A DNA stretch of 64,000 nucleotides, taken from assembly GCF_001579805.1 (NCBI RefSeq), contig NZ_CP014546.1:6634001-6698000 (forward strand), written 5' to 3'. The stretch comes from Pseudomonas azotoformans (GTDB taxonomy: Bacteria > Pseudomonadota > Gammaproteobacteria > Pseudomonadales > Pseudomonadaceae). A program made the position numbers and the translations under genes. Of this stretch, positions 40,603 to 50,141 are shown one piece after another; positions within the stretch are counted from its first letter, which is position 1; the number at the start of each line of letters is the position of its first letter. Under the pieces are notes generated by a model. That model saw only the letters and a program-made list of their open reading frames with translations. It made no database searches and had not been told where the DNA came from.

Positions 40603-41542
40603 TCAAGCCTGCAGTTGCAGCGCCCGACGCATCATCTGCGGCGGTTGGCCAAAGGCCCTCAGGAAGGCGCGGCGCATGCGCTCCGGGTCGCCGAAGCCCG
40701 TTTCGCGGGCGATGATGTCGATGGAGTGATCGCCAGATTCAAGCAGCAGGCGGGCTGCCTCGATGCGCAACCGCTCGATAGCCTTGGCGGGAGACTGGCC
40801 GGTTTCGGCACGGAACAATCGGCTGAATTGGCGCGGGCTCAAGTGCGCAACTTCAGCCAACTGCTCTACTGAGAGATCGTCCTGCAAGTGCTGCCGAGCG
40901 TAGACCAGGGCGGTTTGCACGCGGTCGGATTTGGGATCGATCTCCAACAGTGCGGAAAACTGTGACTGGCCACCTGCGCGTCGATGGTAAACCACCAATT
41001 TACGCGCTACTGCACGTGCAACCTCGACACCCAGGTCATGCTCGACCAAGGCCAGAGCCAGGTCGAGGGCGGCAGTCAGGCCGGCGGAGGTCCAGAGCGG
41101 GCCATCGACGGTGAAGATCCGGTCTTCCTCCAGCCGTACATTCGGGTAGGCCCTGACGAAAGGTGTGGGCGTGGTACCAATGGGTCGTCGCTTTGCGGCC
41201 CTCCAGCAACCCGGCAGCGGCCAGATAAAAGGAGCCGGTGCAGGCCGATGTCACGCGACGCGAAGTGAGCATGGCTTGCTGCAGGTAAGTGAGCATGCCG
41301 GGCGTTGCTTGCAGCAGTTCGTTGTCTCCCACTACCAACAGTGTGTCGTAGTGCTGTTGGCCGAAGGGCATGGTAGCGATGGCGAAGCCCATGGAGCTTT
41401 TGATCGGCCCACCATGTTCCGACAACAGGTCCACGCGATAGAACGGCTGGTCCAACTCGAAGTTGGCGAATTCGAACACGGTACTGGTGCCCAGGCTGAG
41501 CATCTGGAACCCGGGAAACAGCAGAATACCGATGGATACCAT
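40603..41542 (-). pseudogene. GlxA-type AraC-family regulator, frameshifted
   Basis: Regulator with an N-terminal DJ-1/PfpI domain (MVSIGILLFPGFQMLSLGTS ... TSACTGSFYLAAAGLLEGRK) and a C-terminal AraC HTH (LSVEQLAEVAHLSPRQFSRL and IDIIARETGFGDPERMRRAF). The ATG ending at 41542 follows GAGG. The frame breaks after ATTHWYHAHTFRQ; the expected AYPNVRLEEDRIFTVDGPL continues in another frame. Removing one G (plus-strand CCC at 41151-41153) restores an uninterrupted protein of about 312 residues. It is divergent from the SDR gene, its likely target. Confidence 0.88.
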
Positions 41543-41656
41543 GGCGAAACCTCATGTCCCGAAAGGAGGGATATATGACGTTGCAGCCAATACATTACAC
41601 CCATAATCTTGGCTCCAACAAGGCCGCCCTTCCCCGGCCCTTCTGGAGCAACTGCA

Positions 41657-42460
41657 ATGACTCAATCCAAAGGTTATGCCCTGATCACTGGCGCTTCGTC
41701 CGGGATCGGTGCCGTGTATGCCGACCGCCTGGCTCGCCAGGGTTACGACTTGATTCTGGTGGCACGCAATCAGCAACGACTCGACCAACTGGCGGCCCGA
41801 CTGAAAGTCGAGACCCAACGGGACATCCAGGTAGTGGCCGCCGATCTCAACTTGCCTGCCGACCTGGCGCGCATTGAACAGATTCTGCTTGAAGACAGCC
41901 GCATCAGCCTGCTGGTGAACAACGCCGGCGTTGGTGCGACGGCGTCATTGCTGGCCTCTGACCCGGACAAGATGGACGCCATGATCCTGCTCAATGTCCT
42001 CGCGCTCACTCGCCTGGCAAAAGCCGCCGCGACAAACTTTGTCGCCCAGGGCCGTGGCACCCTGATCAACATCGGGTCGATCGTCGCGGTCGCGCCTAAG
42101 TTGTTGAATGGTGTGTACGCCGGCACCAAGGCTTTTGTGCAGGCGTTCAGCGAATCCCTCGACCATGAGCTGAGTGACAAGGGGGTCAGCGTTCAAGTAG
42201 TGCTGCCAGGCGCCACCGCCACCGAGTTCTGGGATGTTGCGGGGCTGCCCGTGAACAACCTTCCCGATACCATCGTCATGAGCACGGAAAATCTGGTGGA
42301 TGCGGCACTGGCAGGCCTTGCCCAGGGCGAAAAGGTGACCATCCCGTCATTGCCCGACAGCCTCGACTGGGACGCTTACGAAACAGCACGCCTGGCCCTG
42401 GGGCCCAACCTGTCGCATCGCTCCCCCGCAGCACGCTATGGCATCAAAGCGCCGGTTTAA
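41657..42460 (+). CDS. Short-chain dehydrogenase/reductase
   Basis: A 267-residue classical SDR, NAD(P)-dependent. ATG 41657 after TGGAG gives MTQSKGYALITGASSGIGAV with the TGxxxGIG cofactor motif at the N terminus; an in-frame start at 41609 would add an implausible leader. NNAGVG, the INIGS serine and the YAGTK catalytic YxxxK follow, then the PGATATEF segment. Arginines at LVARNQQRLDQL suggest NADPH use. It diverges from the GlxA-like regulator, which probably controls it. Substrate unknown. Confidence 0.92.
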   Translation: MTQSKGYALITGASSGIGAVYADRLARQGYDLILVARNQQRLDQLAARLKVETQRDIQVVAADLNLPADLARIEQILLEDSRISLLVNNAGVGATASLLASDPDKMDAMILLNVLALTRLAKAAATNFVAQGRGTLINIGSIVAVAPKLLNGVYAGTKAFVQAFSESLDHELSDKGVSVQVVLPGATATEFWDVAGLPVNNLPDTIVMSTENLVDAALAGLAQGEKVTIPSLPDSLDWDAYETARLALGPNLSHRSPAARYGIKAPV

Positions 42461-43947
42461 CCGCTACTTGAGCGGCCTGCTCATACCCATGGGCCACTGC
42501 CAGCAAGGTGGGTTCGGTCCATTGGGTACCAAAAAAGTAGGCACTGGTGGGTAGGCCATCCTCATCTACACCAGACCGTACGGCGATTCCAGGATAGCCA
42601 GCCGCCGCGACACCGAAGTAACTATTGGTGTCGAAATCCGACACCATCGCGTCCAGGTTTTCTGCCTTGATCGGGTCATCGATCGTGTTTCTGAAATCCT
42701 GAATGAGCGCATCCCAAAGTGGCTTGCGTTCCTCTGGCGTCAGGGTTGAGGCGCTGATTTCCTTGAGCACTGGCTGATGATCCGTCTCACTGCCGTCACG
42801 TAGATCATTGAACCGGATCAACTCGGTCAACGATTTGACCGGCAACCCAGAACGTTTGCCCAGGTAGGTGTTCAGCTCCTCTTTCACATCCGAGAGCAGC
42901 AACTCATCGTAGCGCGAGGCATCAGCCAGCCGCAGGTTGACCGGCACCAACACCGCGCCTTGCTCGCGAAGCACTTCCAGTGTCCGATTGAACTGCGCGC
43001 TGTTCTCCACAGGCAAGGTTTCACCCTCTTTGGAGAACGTGGCGGGATAGCCGATACGCTTGCCTTTCAAAGCGCTTGGAACCAGCAACTGCGTGTAATC
43101 GATACCTTGAGGCGCTCCTACACTTGCCGGGTCCTTAGGATCACTGCCAGACATGGCATTGAGCATCAGGGCAGCATCGTACACCGAACGCGTCATCGGG
43201 CCGGGTGTGTCCTGGTGATGGCTCGCGGGAATAATCCCGTTGCGGTCCAACAGGCCCGACAGTGGGCTTGAGCCCGACAATACCGTTGCGTGCTGCCGGC
43301 ACAATGATCGAACCGTTGGTTTCCGCCCCCACCGCCAAGGGCGCCAACCCGGCTGCAACAGCAGCGGCAGAACCGGAACTGGACCCCCCAACATCGGCAT
43401 CTGATTGATGAGGATTTCGGGTCTGCCCGCCCCGACTGCTCCAGCCATCCGGACCTCCACGGAACCCCGCCATTTCAGTCATATTGGTTTTACCGAGGAT
43501 CACCGCGCCCTGCTTGATCAGGTAATCCACCAACGGGGCATTCTTGCCGGCCGCAGCACCGACCAACCCAAACGCACCGGCACTGGTTTGCATACTTTCG
43601 GTTTCGATTGTGTCCTTGAGCAAGACAGGGATGCCATGCAGGGGCCCGCGCACCTTGCCGCTGGCTCGCTCACGGTCCAACTCGAGCGCGGTCTCAAGTG
43701 CCTTGGGGTTGAGCTCTATGACGGAGCTGAGTTGCGGATCCAACCTGCCGATCCGCTCCTGCAGGTAAGCGACCAGACTGGCCGAGGTGAGTCCGCCCGG
43801 CTGGGCCATTTGCGTGCCAAGCTCTTTGACACTCAGGTACTCAGTTCCAGCGGGCACGGGTGTTGAAACAGCGGGTGAGTAGTCTCCGGCAAACGACTGT
43901 ACGACTTGCCGGACCATGGAGCCCATCCCATACGCGATACCTAACAT
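42444..43947 (-). pseudogene. Amidase-signature enzyme, frameshifted
   Basis: An amidase-family hydrolase. The ATG ending at 43947 (MLGIAYGMGSMVRQVVQSF) follows a near-ideal AGGAGGT. The Ser-cisSer-Lys triad is complete: lysine in PVLLKDTIET, the [17 protein letters not shown] block, and [10 protein letters not shown]. The reading frame breaks after [30 protein letters not shown] through QAAQVAVKPAL continues in another frame. Deleting one G from GGG (plus-strand CCC at 43255-43257) gives about 500 residues. The 3' end overlaps the SDR stop by 17 bp. Confidence 0.9.
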
Positions 43948-44044
43948 ACGACCTCCTGAAGAGTAAGAAATGAAGAAGGACCAACGTTGATCCGTGGCCC
44001 AGTCTAAAAACTCCACTCCTCCCAAGCAGCGCGACGCAGGCGAT

Positions 44045-44806
44045 TCAGCGTGTGGGATAGTTCAACGCAGCGGGTGGTTCAGCCTGCAGATCCGCCGCGC
44101 GACGAGCGCTTCGATACCCCTGCACCAAGGCCGGCAGCCAATCCTTGGCCCATCGTGCACCGTAGAACCACAGCGTCGCCCCATCCCCAAGGGGCTCACC
44201 AAACCCTGGGTAACCACTCCAGCACGCCCCGTGGAATGCGCTGCTGCGGCTGTCGGAAACCAGCGCGTCCAGGCGGAATGCGCGCACCAGTTCATCGATT
44301 TCGTTGCGCGAAAGCAGGGTGTGGTTGGCCCGGTGCGCAGGCACCGGTACCAGCTCGGTTCCAGACCGGCGCAAGACATCCAAGGCTCTAAGGAAAGAGG
44401 GGTGGTGCTCGATCTGCTCATGTTGGCTACCCTCCACAAGCCGCTCGGCAAACCCCACGCGTCTGCCGCCAAGCGCGTGATCCGCCGTGAAGGTCGTGTT
44501 GTTTTCCACCAGGGGGACTTCCACCATCACCGGCCCAGAAGGATCAACTCCACTCAAGGCAATCAGTGACAGCGACGGGTCCCGCGAGGGTTTCAGGGGA
44601 AGACTTGGCGCGTCATATCCAGGAATCGGGACGCTTCGCCCAGGGTTGTCACGAGCCAGCGGCTCGACACCAAAAGCGATACCTCGCGGATTCACTTGCT
44701 CGTTGAGCGTAGTCGCCAGGCCAGACGCTTCAGCGAGCACTGAAGCAGGTTGGCCCGTCGGGCAAGCCAGACCCGCCTGCCAATATTTCTGACACTTACT
44801 CTCCAT
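44045..44806 (-). CDS. Amidase-like protein lacking the catalytic core
   Basis: A 253-residue protein with an ATG at 44806 after GGGGACGG. From about residue 105 it follows the C-terminal part of the neighbouring amidase: GGRRVGFAERLVEGSQ against GKRIGYPATFSKEG, FLRALDVLRRSGTELVPVP against FNRTLEVLREQGAVLVPVN, then LDALVSDSRSSAFHGA and YPGFGEPLGDGATLWFYG. The Ser-Ser-Lys catalytic region and part of the middle are absent. It may be a decayed duplicate or a non-catalytic partner. It is 97 bp upstream of the amidase on the same strand. Confidence 0.8.
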   Translation of the reverse strand: MESKCQKYWQAGLACPTGQPASVLAEASGLATTLNEQVNPRGIAFGVEPLARDNPGRSVPIPGYDAPSLPLKPSRDPSLSLIALSGVDPSGPVMVEVPLVENNTTFTADHALGGRRVGFAERLVEGSQHEQIEHHPSFLRALDVLRRSGTELVPVPAHRANHTLLSRNEIDELVRAFRLDALVSDSRSSAFHGACWSGYPGFGEPLGDGATLWFYGARWAKDWLPALVQGYRSARRAADLQAEPPAALNYPTR

Positions 44807-44913
44807 AAAAACCGTCCCCGAAAAATGACTTTCCGGGGATCATCGCACCGTTGACTGGCGTCTGTCGCAGCTCTGAAACAGCTTGAAAACTCCTTTTTCC
44901 GACGCCTCTTCCT

Positions 44914-45963
44914 TCAGCTGACGAGGCGTTCCTCTACACCTTGATTTTCCACCTCCAGCCACCACGCATACCCGCGCTCAGGCTGGTTCAAACTGAACGC
45001 CTGGCCCATCTGCGGTGTGGTGATAAACACGTTGCGCTCCCAGGCCAGGGCCATGATGCGATCGAACGGTTCGTGCCAGGCATGGAACGCCAGGTCGAAG
45101 GTGCCGTTGTGAATCGGCAGCAACCAGCGGCCTTTGAGATCGATATGCGCTTGCAGGGTTTGCTCAGGTTGCATGTGCACGTGCGGCCAATCGACGTTGT
45201 AAGCACCTGTTTCCATGAGCGTCAGGTCAAACGGACCATACTGTTCGCCGATGCGTTTGAAACCGTCGAAGTAACCGGTATCACCGCTGAAAAAAATCCG
45301 CCGCGCCCCATCGATCATCACCCAGGAACACCACAAGGTCTGGTTGGCATCAAACAGGCCGCGCCCGGAAAAATGCTGCGCTGGCGTGGCAACAAACCGA
45401 ATGCCATCCACCTCAGTGCCCTGCCACCAATCCAGCTGGCGCACTTTGCTGGCGTCCACGCCCCATTTCACCAGAATGTCCCCGACGCCCAGCGGCGCGA
45501 GAAAATAGCGGGTCTTGTCGGCCAATTGGACGACAGCCTTGCGGTCAAGATGGTCGTAGTGGTTGTGGGAAAGAATCACTGCCTCTAGCGGCGGCAGCTC
45601 TTCAAGGCTGATCGGCGGCTGGTGGAAACGCTTGGGGCCGGCCCAACTGAACGGCGACGCACGCTCGGCGAACACCGGATCGGTCACCCAGAATTTGCCG
45701 CGCATTTTCAGTAAGACGGTGGAATGCCCAAGGCGGAACACGCTGTGATCAGGCGCCGCCAGCAACTGCTCGCGGGTCAGCGGCTGCACCGGAATCTGCC
45801 CCACCGGCCGCGTGCTGCGCGGCTTGTTGAACAGCATGTTCCAGAAAATACGCAAGGTTTTGCCGAAGCCGCCCTGCTGTACGGGCGCCTCGTTGCTGAA
45901 GTGCCCCAGGTCTTGCTTGGGCGCTGCCGGCGAAGAATCGACACGGGACGAAATCGTGGCCAT
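44914..45963 (-). CDS. Metallo-beta-lactamase-fold hydrolase (NAPE-PLD/UlaG-like)
   Basis: A 349-residue MBL-fold enzyme. The metal motif is ILSHNHYDHLD (HxHxDH), with more ligands in TPAQHFSGRG, FFSGDTGYFDGF and LPIHNGTFDLAFH. The order and length fit the L-ascorbate lactonase/N-acyl-phosphatidylethanolamine phospholipase D-like branch. The N terminus has a polar leader of about 35 residues and no obvious signal peptide. It is divergent from the TetR gene, with a palindromic operator candidate 31 bp upstream of its start, so it is probably repressed by that TetR. Substrate unknown. Confidence 0.9.
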   Translation of the reverse strand: MATISSRVDSSPAAPKQDLGHFSNEAPVQQGGFGKTLRIFWNMLFNKPRSTRPVGQIPVQPLTREQLLAAPDHSVFRLGHSTVLLKMRGKFWVTDPVFAERASPFSWAGPKRFHQPPISLEELPPLEAVILSHNHYDHLDRKAVVQLADKTRYFLAPLGVGDILVKWGVDASKVRQLDWWQGTEVDGIRFVATPAQHFSGRGLFDANQTLWCSWVMIDGARRIFFSGDTGYFDGFKRIGEQYGPFDLTLMETGAYNVDWPHVHMQPEQTLQAHIDLKGRWLLPIHNGTFDLAFHAWHEPFDRIMALAWERNVFITTPQMGQAFSLNQPERGYAWWLEVENQGVEERLVS

Positions 45964-45993
45964 TTACAGGTGACTCCTACAGACCGCTCTTGA

Positions 45994-46013
45994 ATTACAC
46001 TGCACAGTGTAGT
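45994..46013. promoter_or_regulatory. Candidate TetR operator between MBL and tetR genes
   Basis: ATTACACTG-CA-CAGTGTAGT: 9-bp arms with one mismatch. A related GTGTAACT half-site lies at about 46053. Position and symmetry fit autoregulation plus control of the divergent hydrolase. Confidence 0.65.
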
Positions 46014-46086
46014 TTCAAGATTGCAACAAAATACACAGCAAGTAAACTACCGAGTGTAACTTTCCTTGACGAACCGAGCGCCCTCC

Positions 46087-46713
46087 ATGACTGCCCCTCA
46101 ACGCCTCACCGACCGTAAACGCGAAGCCATCGTGGCCGCGGCCATCGCTGAATTTCGCGAGAACGGTTTCGAGGTCACCAGCATGGACAAAATCGCCGCC
46201 ACCGCCGGCGTTTCCAAGCGCACGGTGTACAACCACTTCCCTAGCAAGGAAGAGTTGTTCGCTGAAATTCTTCATCAACTCTGGGCCAGCAGCGTTGCCC
46301 AACTCGACGTCAGCTACGCCAGCGACCGCCCGCTGCGCGAGCAATTGCGCGGCTTGTTGGAAGCCAAGATGAAGATGATGGCGGATGCCAATTTCCTCGA
46401 CCTGGCCCGCGTCGCCATCGCCGCCACCATCCATTCGCCGGAGCGCGCGCAAGACATGGTCACCCGCCTGAGCAAGCGCGAAGAAGGTTTTACTCAATGG
46501 GTACGCGCTGCCCAGGAAGATGGCCGGCTCAACTGCAGCGACCCGGCCTTTGCCGCCCACCAGATTCAGAGCCTACTCAAGGCGTTTGCCTTCTGGCCGC
46601 AGATTACCCTGGGGCAGCCGGTCCTGGACGCCGCCAGTCAGGCCAGTGTTATCGAGTCGGCCATCGACCTGTTCCTGGCCGGCTACGAAGTCAGCCAATC
46701 CCGCCAACCGTAA
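46087..46713 (+). CDS. TetR-family transcriptional regulator
   Basis: A 208-residue TetR repressor. ATG 46087 gives MTAPQRLTDRKREAIVAAAI; an in-frame TTG at 46066 adds seven residues. The HTH is MDKIAATAGVSKRTVYNHF followed by PSKEELFAEIL, the family's best-conserved segment. The C-terminal ligand domain (FAFWPQITLGQPVLDAAS) resembles the AefR/TetR_C group. Likely regulates itself and the divergent MBL hydrolase through the palindrome at 45994. Confidence 0.93.
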   Translation: MTAPQRLTDRKREAIVAAAIAEFRENGFEVTSMDKIAATAGVSKRTVYNHFPSKEELFAEILHQLWASSVAQLDVSYASDRPLREQLRGLLEAKMKMMADANFLDLARVAIAATIHSPERAQDMVTRLSKREEGFTQWVRAAQEDGRLNCSDPAFAAHQIQSLLKAFAFWPQITLGQPVLDAASQASVIESAIDLFLAGYEVSQSRQP

Positions 46714-46727
46714 AAACCTGTTGTGTG

Positions 46728-46749
46728 AACGACATTCCTGGTCGTTTTT
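46728..46749 (+). terminator. Intrinsic terminator of the tetR gene
   Basis: AACGAC, 7-nt loop, GTCGTT followed by TTT, 15 bp after the tetR stop. Confidence 0.7.
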
Positions 46750-46905
46750 GACATATTCGCACGCCGTCCTACACAAATGGCTTGGAAGGACACTGATTAT
46801 TCCCACGCGAATAACTGACAATATTCACAACTATTATCCGATCAACGGTTCGACCCGCTGACGCACCTTGCCGCACCTGCAGAAAAAGAACGGCTCCAGG
46901 AAATT

Positions 46906-47964
46906 ATGGAAAACAGACGAGGCAAAGGGCTTTCATTTGCCAGACGTATCTACAAGCCAAGGATTATCGGCTTGGGCATCGGCTGCATCAGTGTCACAGG
47001 CGCACTTTATCCGCTCGCAATGCCGGGCTGGGTCTGGGTATTCCTGCTGTTCAACGGTTTCGCCTGGGCGCATGTGGCCTACCAACTCTCGGTGCGCTCG
47101 CAATTCCCCTATCAGACCGAGCAACGCAACCTGTTGTACGACTCATTGTTCGGCGGGTTCTGGGCCGCCGCCACGCAGTTCACTCCACTGACAACCGTTA
47201 CCATCCTTTCCATGATGACCATGAACAACGTGGCAGCGGGTGGCAAGCGGCTGTTCCTGCGCGGGCTGCTGGCGCAAGTGGCCGGTATCGGGGTGGCGTG
47301 CGCGCTTTTCGGCATCCGGTTCAACCCCAACGTCAGCCTCACCCAGGTCTACACCTGCCTGCCGATGCTGACGCTCTACCCCATGGCCATCGGCACGGTC
47401 TGCTACCAGTTGGCGATTAAGTTGTCGGAACACAAACGCGCACTCAGTGCCCTCAGCCGAACCGACAGCCTCACCGGCCTGCTAAACCACGGCTCATGGA
47501 AAGACTTGCTGCACCTTAAATTTCATAAGTGCCAACAGCAGCAAAGCCATGCCACCATCGCGTTGATCGATATCGATCACTTCAAGCAGATCAACGACAC
47601 CCACGGCCACATCGTCGGCGACGCCGTTCTGCGTCAACTGAGCCTGGAACTGCGACGCAACCTGCGTGAAAACGACCTGGCCGGGCGTTACGGGGGCGAT
47701 GAGTTCTGCGTGATTCTTCCGCAAGTTCCGCTGGAAGAGGCGGCACAGGTGATGGAACGCATGCGCGAGACCTTCAGCAATTACCGCAACCCGCAGATCC
47801 CTGAGTTGCGCGTGAGCCTGAGCATCGGCCTGGCTGATTTCCAACCCTTCTTTACCGACGCCGCCATGTGGCTGAATGCGGCGGACCGGGCGCTGTATGC
47901 CGCCAAGGACACCGGACGCAACCGGGTCAACATCAGCGAAGCAGTGATCGCTCATTCCGCCTGA
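46906..47964 (+). CDS. MASE2-GGDEF diguanylate cyclase
   Basis: A 352-residue membrane diguanylate cyclase that would make c-di-GMP from two GTP. The N-terminal MASE2 domain starts ARRIYKPRIIGLGIGCISV and holds about four to five membrane segments to residue 175. The GGDEF domain follows: SRTDSLTGLLNHGSW, IDIDHFKQINDTHGH, and GRYGGDEFCVIL. The active-site GGDEF is intact. An RxxD inhibitory I-site (REND) lies five residues before it, so product inhibition is expected. The domain plan is like AdrA/DgcC. A PAS chemoreceptor of the BdlA type follows. Confidence 0.93.
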   Translation: MENRRGKGLSFARRIYKPRIIGLGIGCISVTGALYPLAMPGWVWVFLLFNGFAWAHVAYQLSVRSQFPYQTEQRNLLYDSLFGGFWAAATQFTPLTTVTILSMMTMNNVAAGGKRLFLRGLLAQVAGIGVACALFGIRFNPNVSLTQVYTCLPMLTLYPMAIGTVCYQLAIKLSEHKRALSALSRTDSLTGLLNHGSWKDLLHLKFHKCQQQQSHATIALIDIDHFKQINDTHGHIVGDAVLRQLSLELRRNLRENDLAGRYGGDEFCVILPQVPLEEAAQVMERMRETFSNYRNPQIPELRVSLSIGLADFQPFFTDAAMWLNAADRALYAAKDTGRNRVNISEAVIAHSA

Positions 47965-48226
47965 GGTTGTCCTACGACTCCTCGTCTGAATCTTCCTGCC
48001 TGTACGCAAGGAGAAAGCATAATGCCACCACTTGTCGGCTACCCAAAAAAGGTCCTGCCCCTGAGGCGAACTTCTTGCCAGGCTGATCACTCTGAACCCG
48101 TTGTTCCACCCCCGCTGTCGGCAAAAGGAAGCTGACAATGAGCAAGTCAACCGTATAGCGAATGCCTTACGGGGGCAGGCGCCTATCCAAGGAAATCCAG
48201 AAGCTTGCTTGCCCGAGCACCCGAAC

Positions 48227-49546
48227 ATGCTATTCAACGCCCATAAAAAAACCATCAATGCCCTGCAACACACCGTCGCCCAACAGGCCAGCCTGCTGGA
48301 TGCCATCGAGCGGTCCATGGCGGTGATCGAATTCGACCTGTCCGGCACTGTGCTGCGGGCCAATGACAACTTCCTCCAGACCATGGGCTATCGCGCCGAG
48401 CAGATCGAGGGCCAGCCCCATCGTATGTTCTGCACCCCCGCATTCGCCCGCAGCGCCGAGTACAACCAGTTGTGGTCGAACCTGCGTAATGGCCAGTTCC
48501 AGTCCGGCACCTTTGAACGGGTGGCGGGCGATGGCCAGTCGGTTTGGCTGGAGGCCAGCTACAACCCGGTACGTGACGAAGCAGGTCAAGTCACCAAAGT
48601 GGTGAAGTACGCCATGGACGTCACGCCGCGCCTGCAGGCTGAAAGCGAAGCTAATGCCAAACTGGCCGCTATCGGCCGCGCCATGGCGGTGATCGAGTTC
48701 AACCTCGACGGCACCATCATCACGGCCAACACCAATTTCCTGCAGCGCATGGGTTACACCCTGGCGCAGATCCAGGGCCAGCATCACCGCATGTTCTGCA
48801 GCGCGGCCGTGGCCAGCAGCTCGACCTACAGCGACTTCTGGAAGCGCCTGAATCAAGGCGAAATGTTCAGCGGCCAGTTCGAACGGGTGGATAAGAACGG
48901 CCAGGCCGTGTGGCTCGAAGCCAACTACAACCCGGTGTACGACGCCGGCGGGCGCCTGTGCAAAGTGGTCAAGTTCGCCTCCGACGTGACTGCCATGGTG
49001 CAGCAACATACCGCCGACGCCGCCAGCGCGGCCCAGGCGTACCACATCTCCCTGAGCACTCGGGACATCGCCGAAAAAGGCGCCGAAGTGATCCAACAAA
49101 CCGCCAGCGGCATGCGCGACATTGCGGCGGACATCGACGGTTCCTCACAGCTGATCGCCAAGCTGGGCGAGCGCTCGCAGCAGATCACCGCCATCGTCAA
49201 CACCATTCGCGGCATCGCCGACCAGACCAACCTGCTGGCGCTCAACGCCGCCATCGAGGCGGCGCGGGCCGGCGAGCAAGGTCGCGGGTTTGCCGTGGTA
49301 GCCGATGAAGTGCGGCAACTGGCAGCGCGCACCAGCGGCTCCACGGCGGAAATCTCCAGCATGATCGCGATGATCCAGGACGAAACCCGCCAGGCCATCC
49401 ACAGCATGGACGGCACTCGCGACCGCGCCGCCCTGGGTGTGGAGCTGGCTAACCAAGCCGGTACCGTCATCGTGCAGATCCGCGAAGGCACCAGCGAGGC
49501 CGTGCAAGCGGTGAGTGCATTCGCCAATGAGCGCGGTGGCAACTGA
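48227..49546 (+). CDS. PAS-PAS methyl-accepting protein (BdlA-like)
   Basis: A 439-residue soluble chemoreceptor without membrane segments. ATG 48227 gives [20 protein letters not shown]; upstream codons to 48101 are open but unlike the family. Two near-duplicate PAS domains occur ([20 protein letters not shown] and [20 protein letters not shown]), each with a PHRMFC or HHRMFC segment and a [20 protein letters not shown] end. The signalling hairpin follows ([37 protein letters not shown]). The plan equals that of BdlA, the P. aeruginosa biofilm-dispersion factor (about 417 residues). With the cyclase next door, a role in c-di-GMP-linked behaviour is likely but inferred. Confidence 0.9.
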   Translation: MLFNAHKKTINALQHTVAQQASLLDAIERSMAVIEFDLSGTVLRANDNFLQTMGYRAEQIEGQPHRMFCTPAFARSAEYNQLWSNLRNGQFQSGTFERVAGDGQSVWLEASYNPVRDEAGQVTKVVKYAMDVTPRLQAESEANAKLAAIGRAMAVIEFNLDGTIITANTNFLQRMGYTLAQIQGQHHRMFCSAAVASSSTYSDFWKRLNQGEMFSGQFERVDKNGQAVWLEANYNPVYDAGGRLCKVVKFASDVTAMVQQHTADAASAAQAYHISLSTRDIAEKGAEVIQQTASGMRDIAADIDGSSQLIAKLGERSQQITAIVNTIRGIADQTNLLALNAAIEAARAGEQGRGFAVVADEVRQLAARTSGSTAEISSMIAMIQDETRQAIHSMDGTRDRAALGVELANQAGTVIVQIREGTSEAVQAVSAFANERGGN

Positions 49547-49622
49547 CCCGATCTTCATACGGAGCGCTGGGGGCTCGGTCTATAGTGCTTGCTTGTCTTC
49601 AAGCAAATGATCCGAGCCCGCC

Positions 49623-50141
49623 ATGACCCCAGAAAAGACCGAAACCGCTCCCGTCGACCACCTGCGTTTCCACCGCCCTCATGCCCACCTGGCGCCGACC
49701 TTCGGCAACGACACCTTTGCGCTCAAGGCCGAAGCGTTCGCCCGTTTCTTCGGCACGCCCACCTTCCTCGGCGCGCAAACCGCCATCGTGGTGTTGTGGG
49801 TGGTGCTGAACATGACCGGCGTCACGCACTTCGACGTGTACCCGTTTATCCTGCTCAACCTGGCGTTCAGCCTGCAATCGGCCTATGCCGCGCCGCTGAT
49901 CCTGCTGGCCCAGACCCGCCAGGCGGCTCGCGACAAAGCGCAGTCAGATGCCGACGCGCAACACCGTGAAGCCCTGGCCATAGCCAACACCGAGCGTCAG
50001 GCCCAGGCCGCGCAAACCACCAAACAGTTGCTGGAACTGCTCGAACAAAACACCCGGCTGACGGAAATGACCAAGCAGCTGACAGAACACATCGAAAGCC
50101 TGACTAGCGAAATGCACGAGCACTTTGTGCGAAAAACCTAA
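49623..50141 (+). CDS. DUF1003 family membrane protein
   Basis: A 172-residue inner-membrane protein. Two membrane segments (LGAQTAIVVLWVVLNMTGV and YPFILLNLAFSLQSAYAAPL) sit in the middle, after the ALKAEAFARFFGTPTFLGAQ entry typical of DUF1003. A long C-terminal coiled coil follows (QLLELLEQNTRLTEMTKQLT). Function of the family is unknown. Its stop overlaps the convergent LysR stop by 4 bp. Confidence 0.9.
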   Translation: MTPEKTETAPVDHLRFHRPHAHLAPTFGNDTFALKAEAFARFFGTPTFLGAQTAIVVLWVVLNMTGVTHFDVYPFILLNLAFSLQSAYAAPLILLAQTRQAARDKAQSDADAQHREALAIANTERQAQAAQTTKQLLELLEQNTRLTEMTKQLTEHIESLTSEMHEHFVRKT

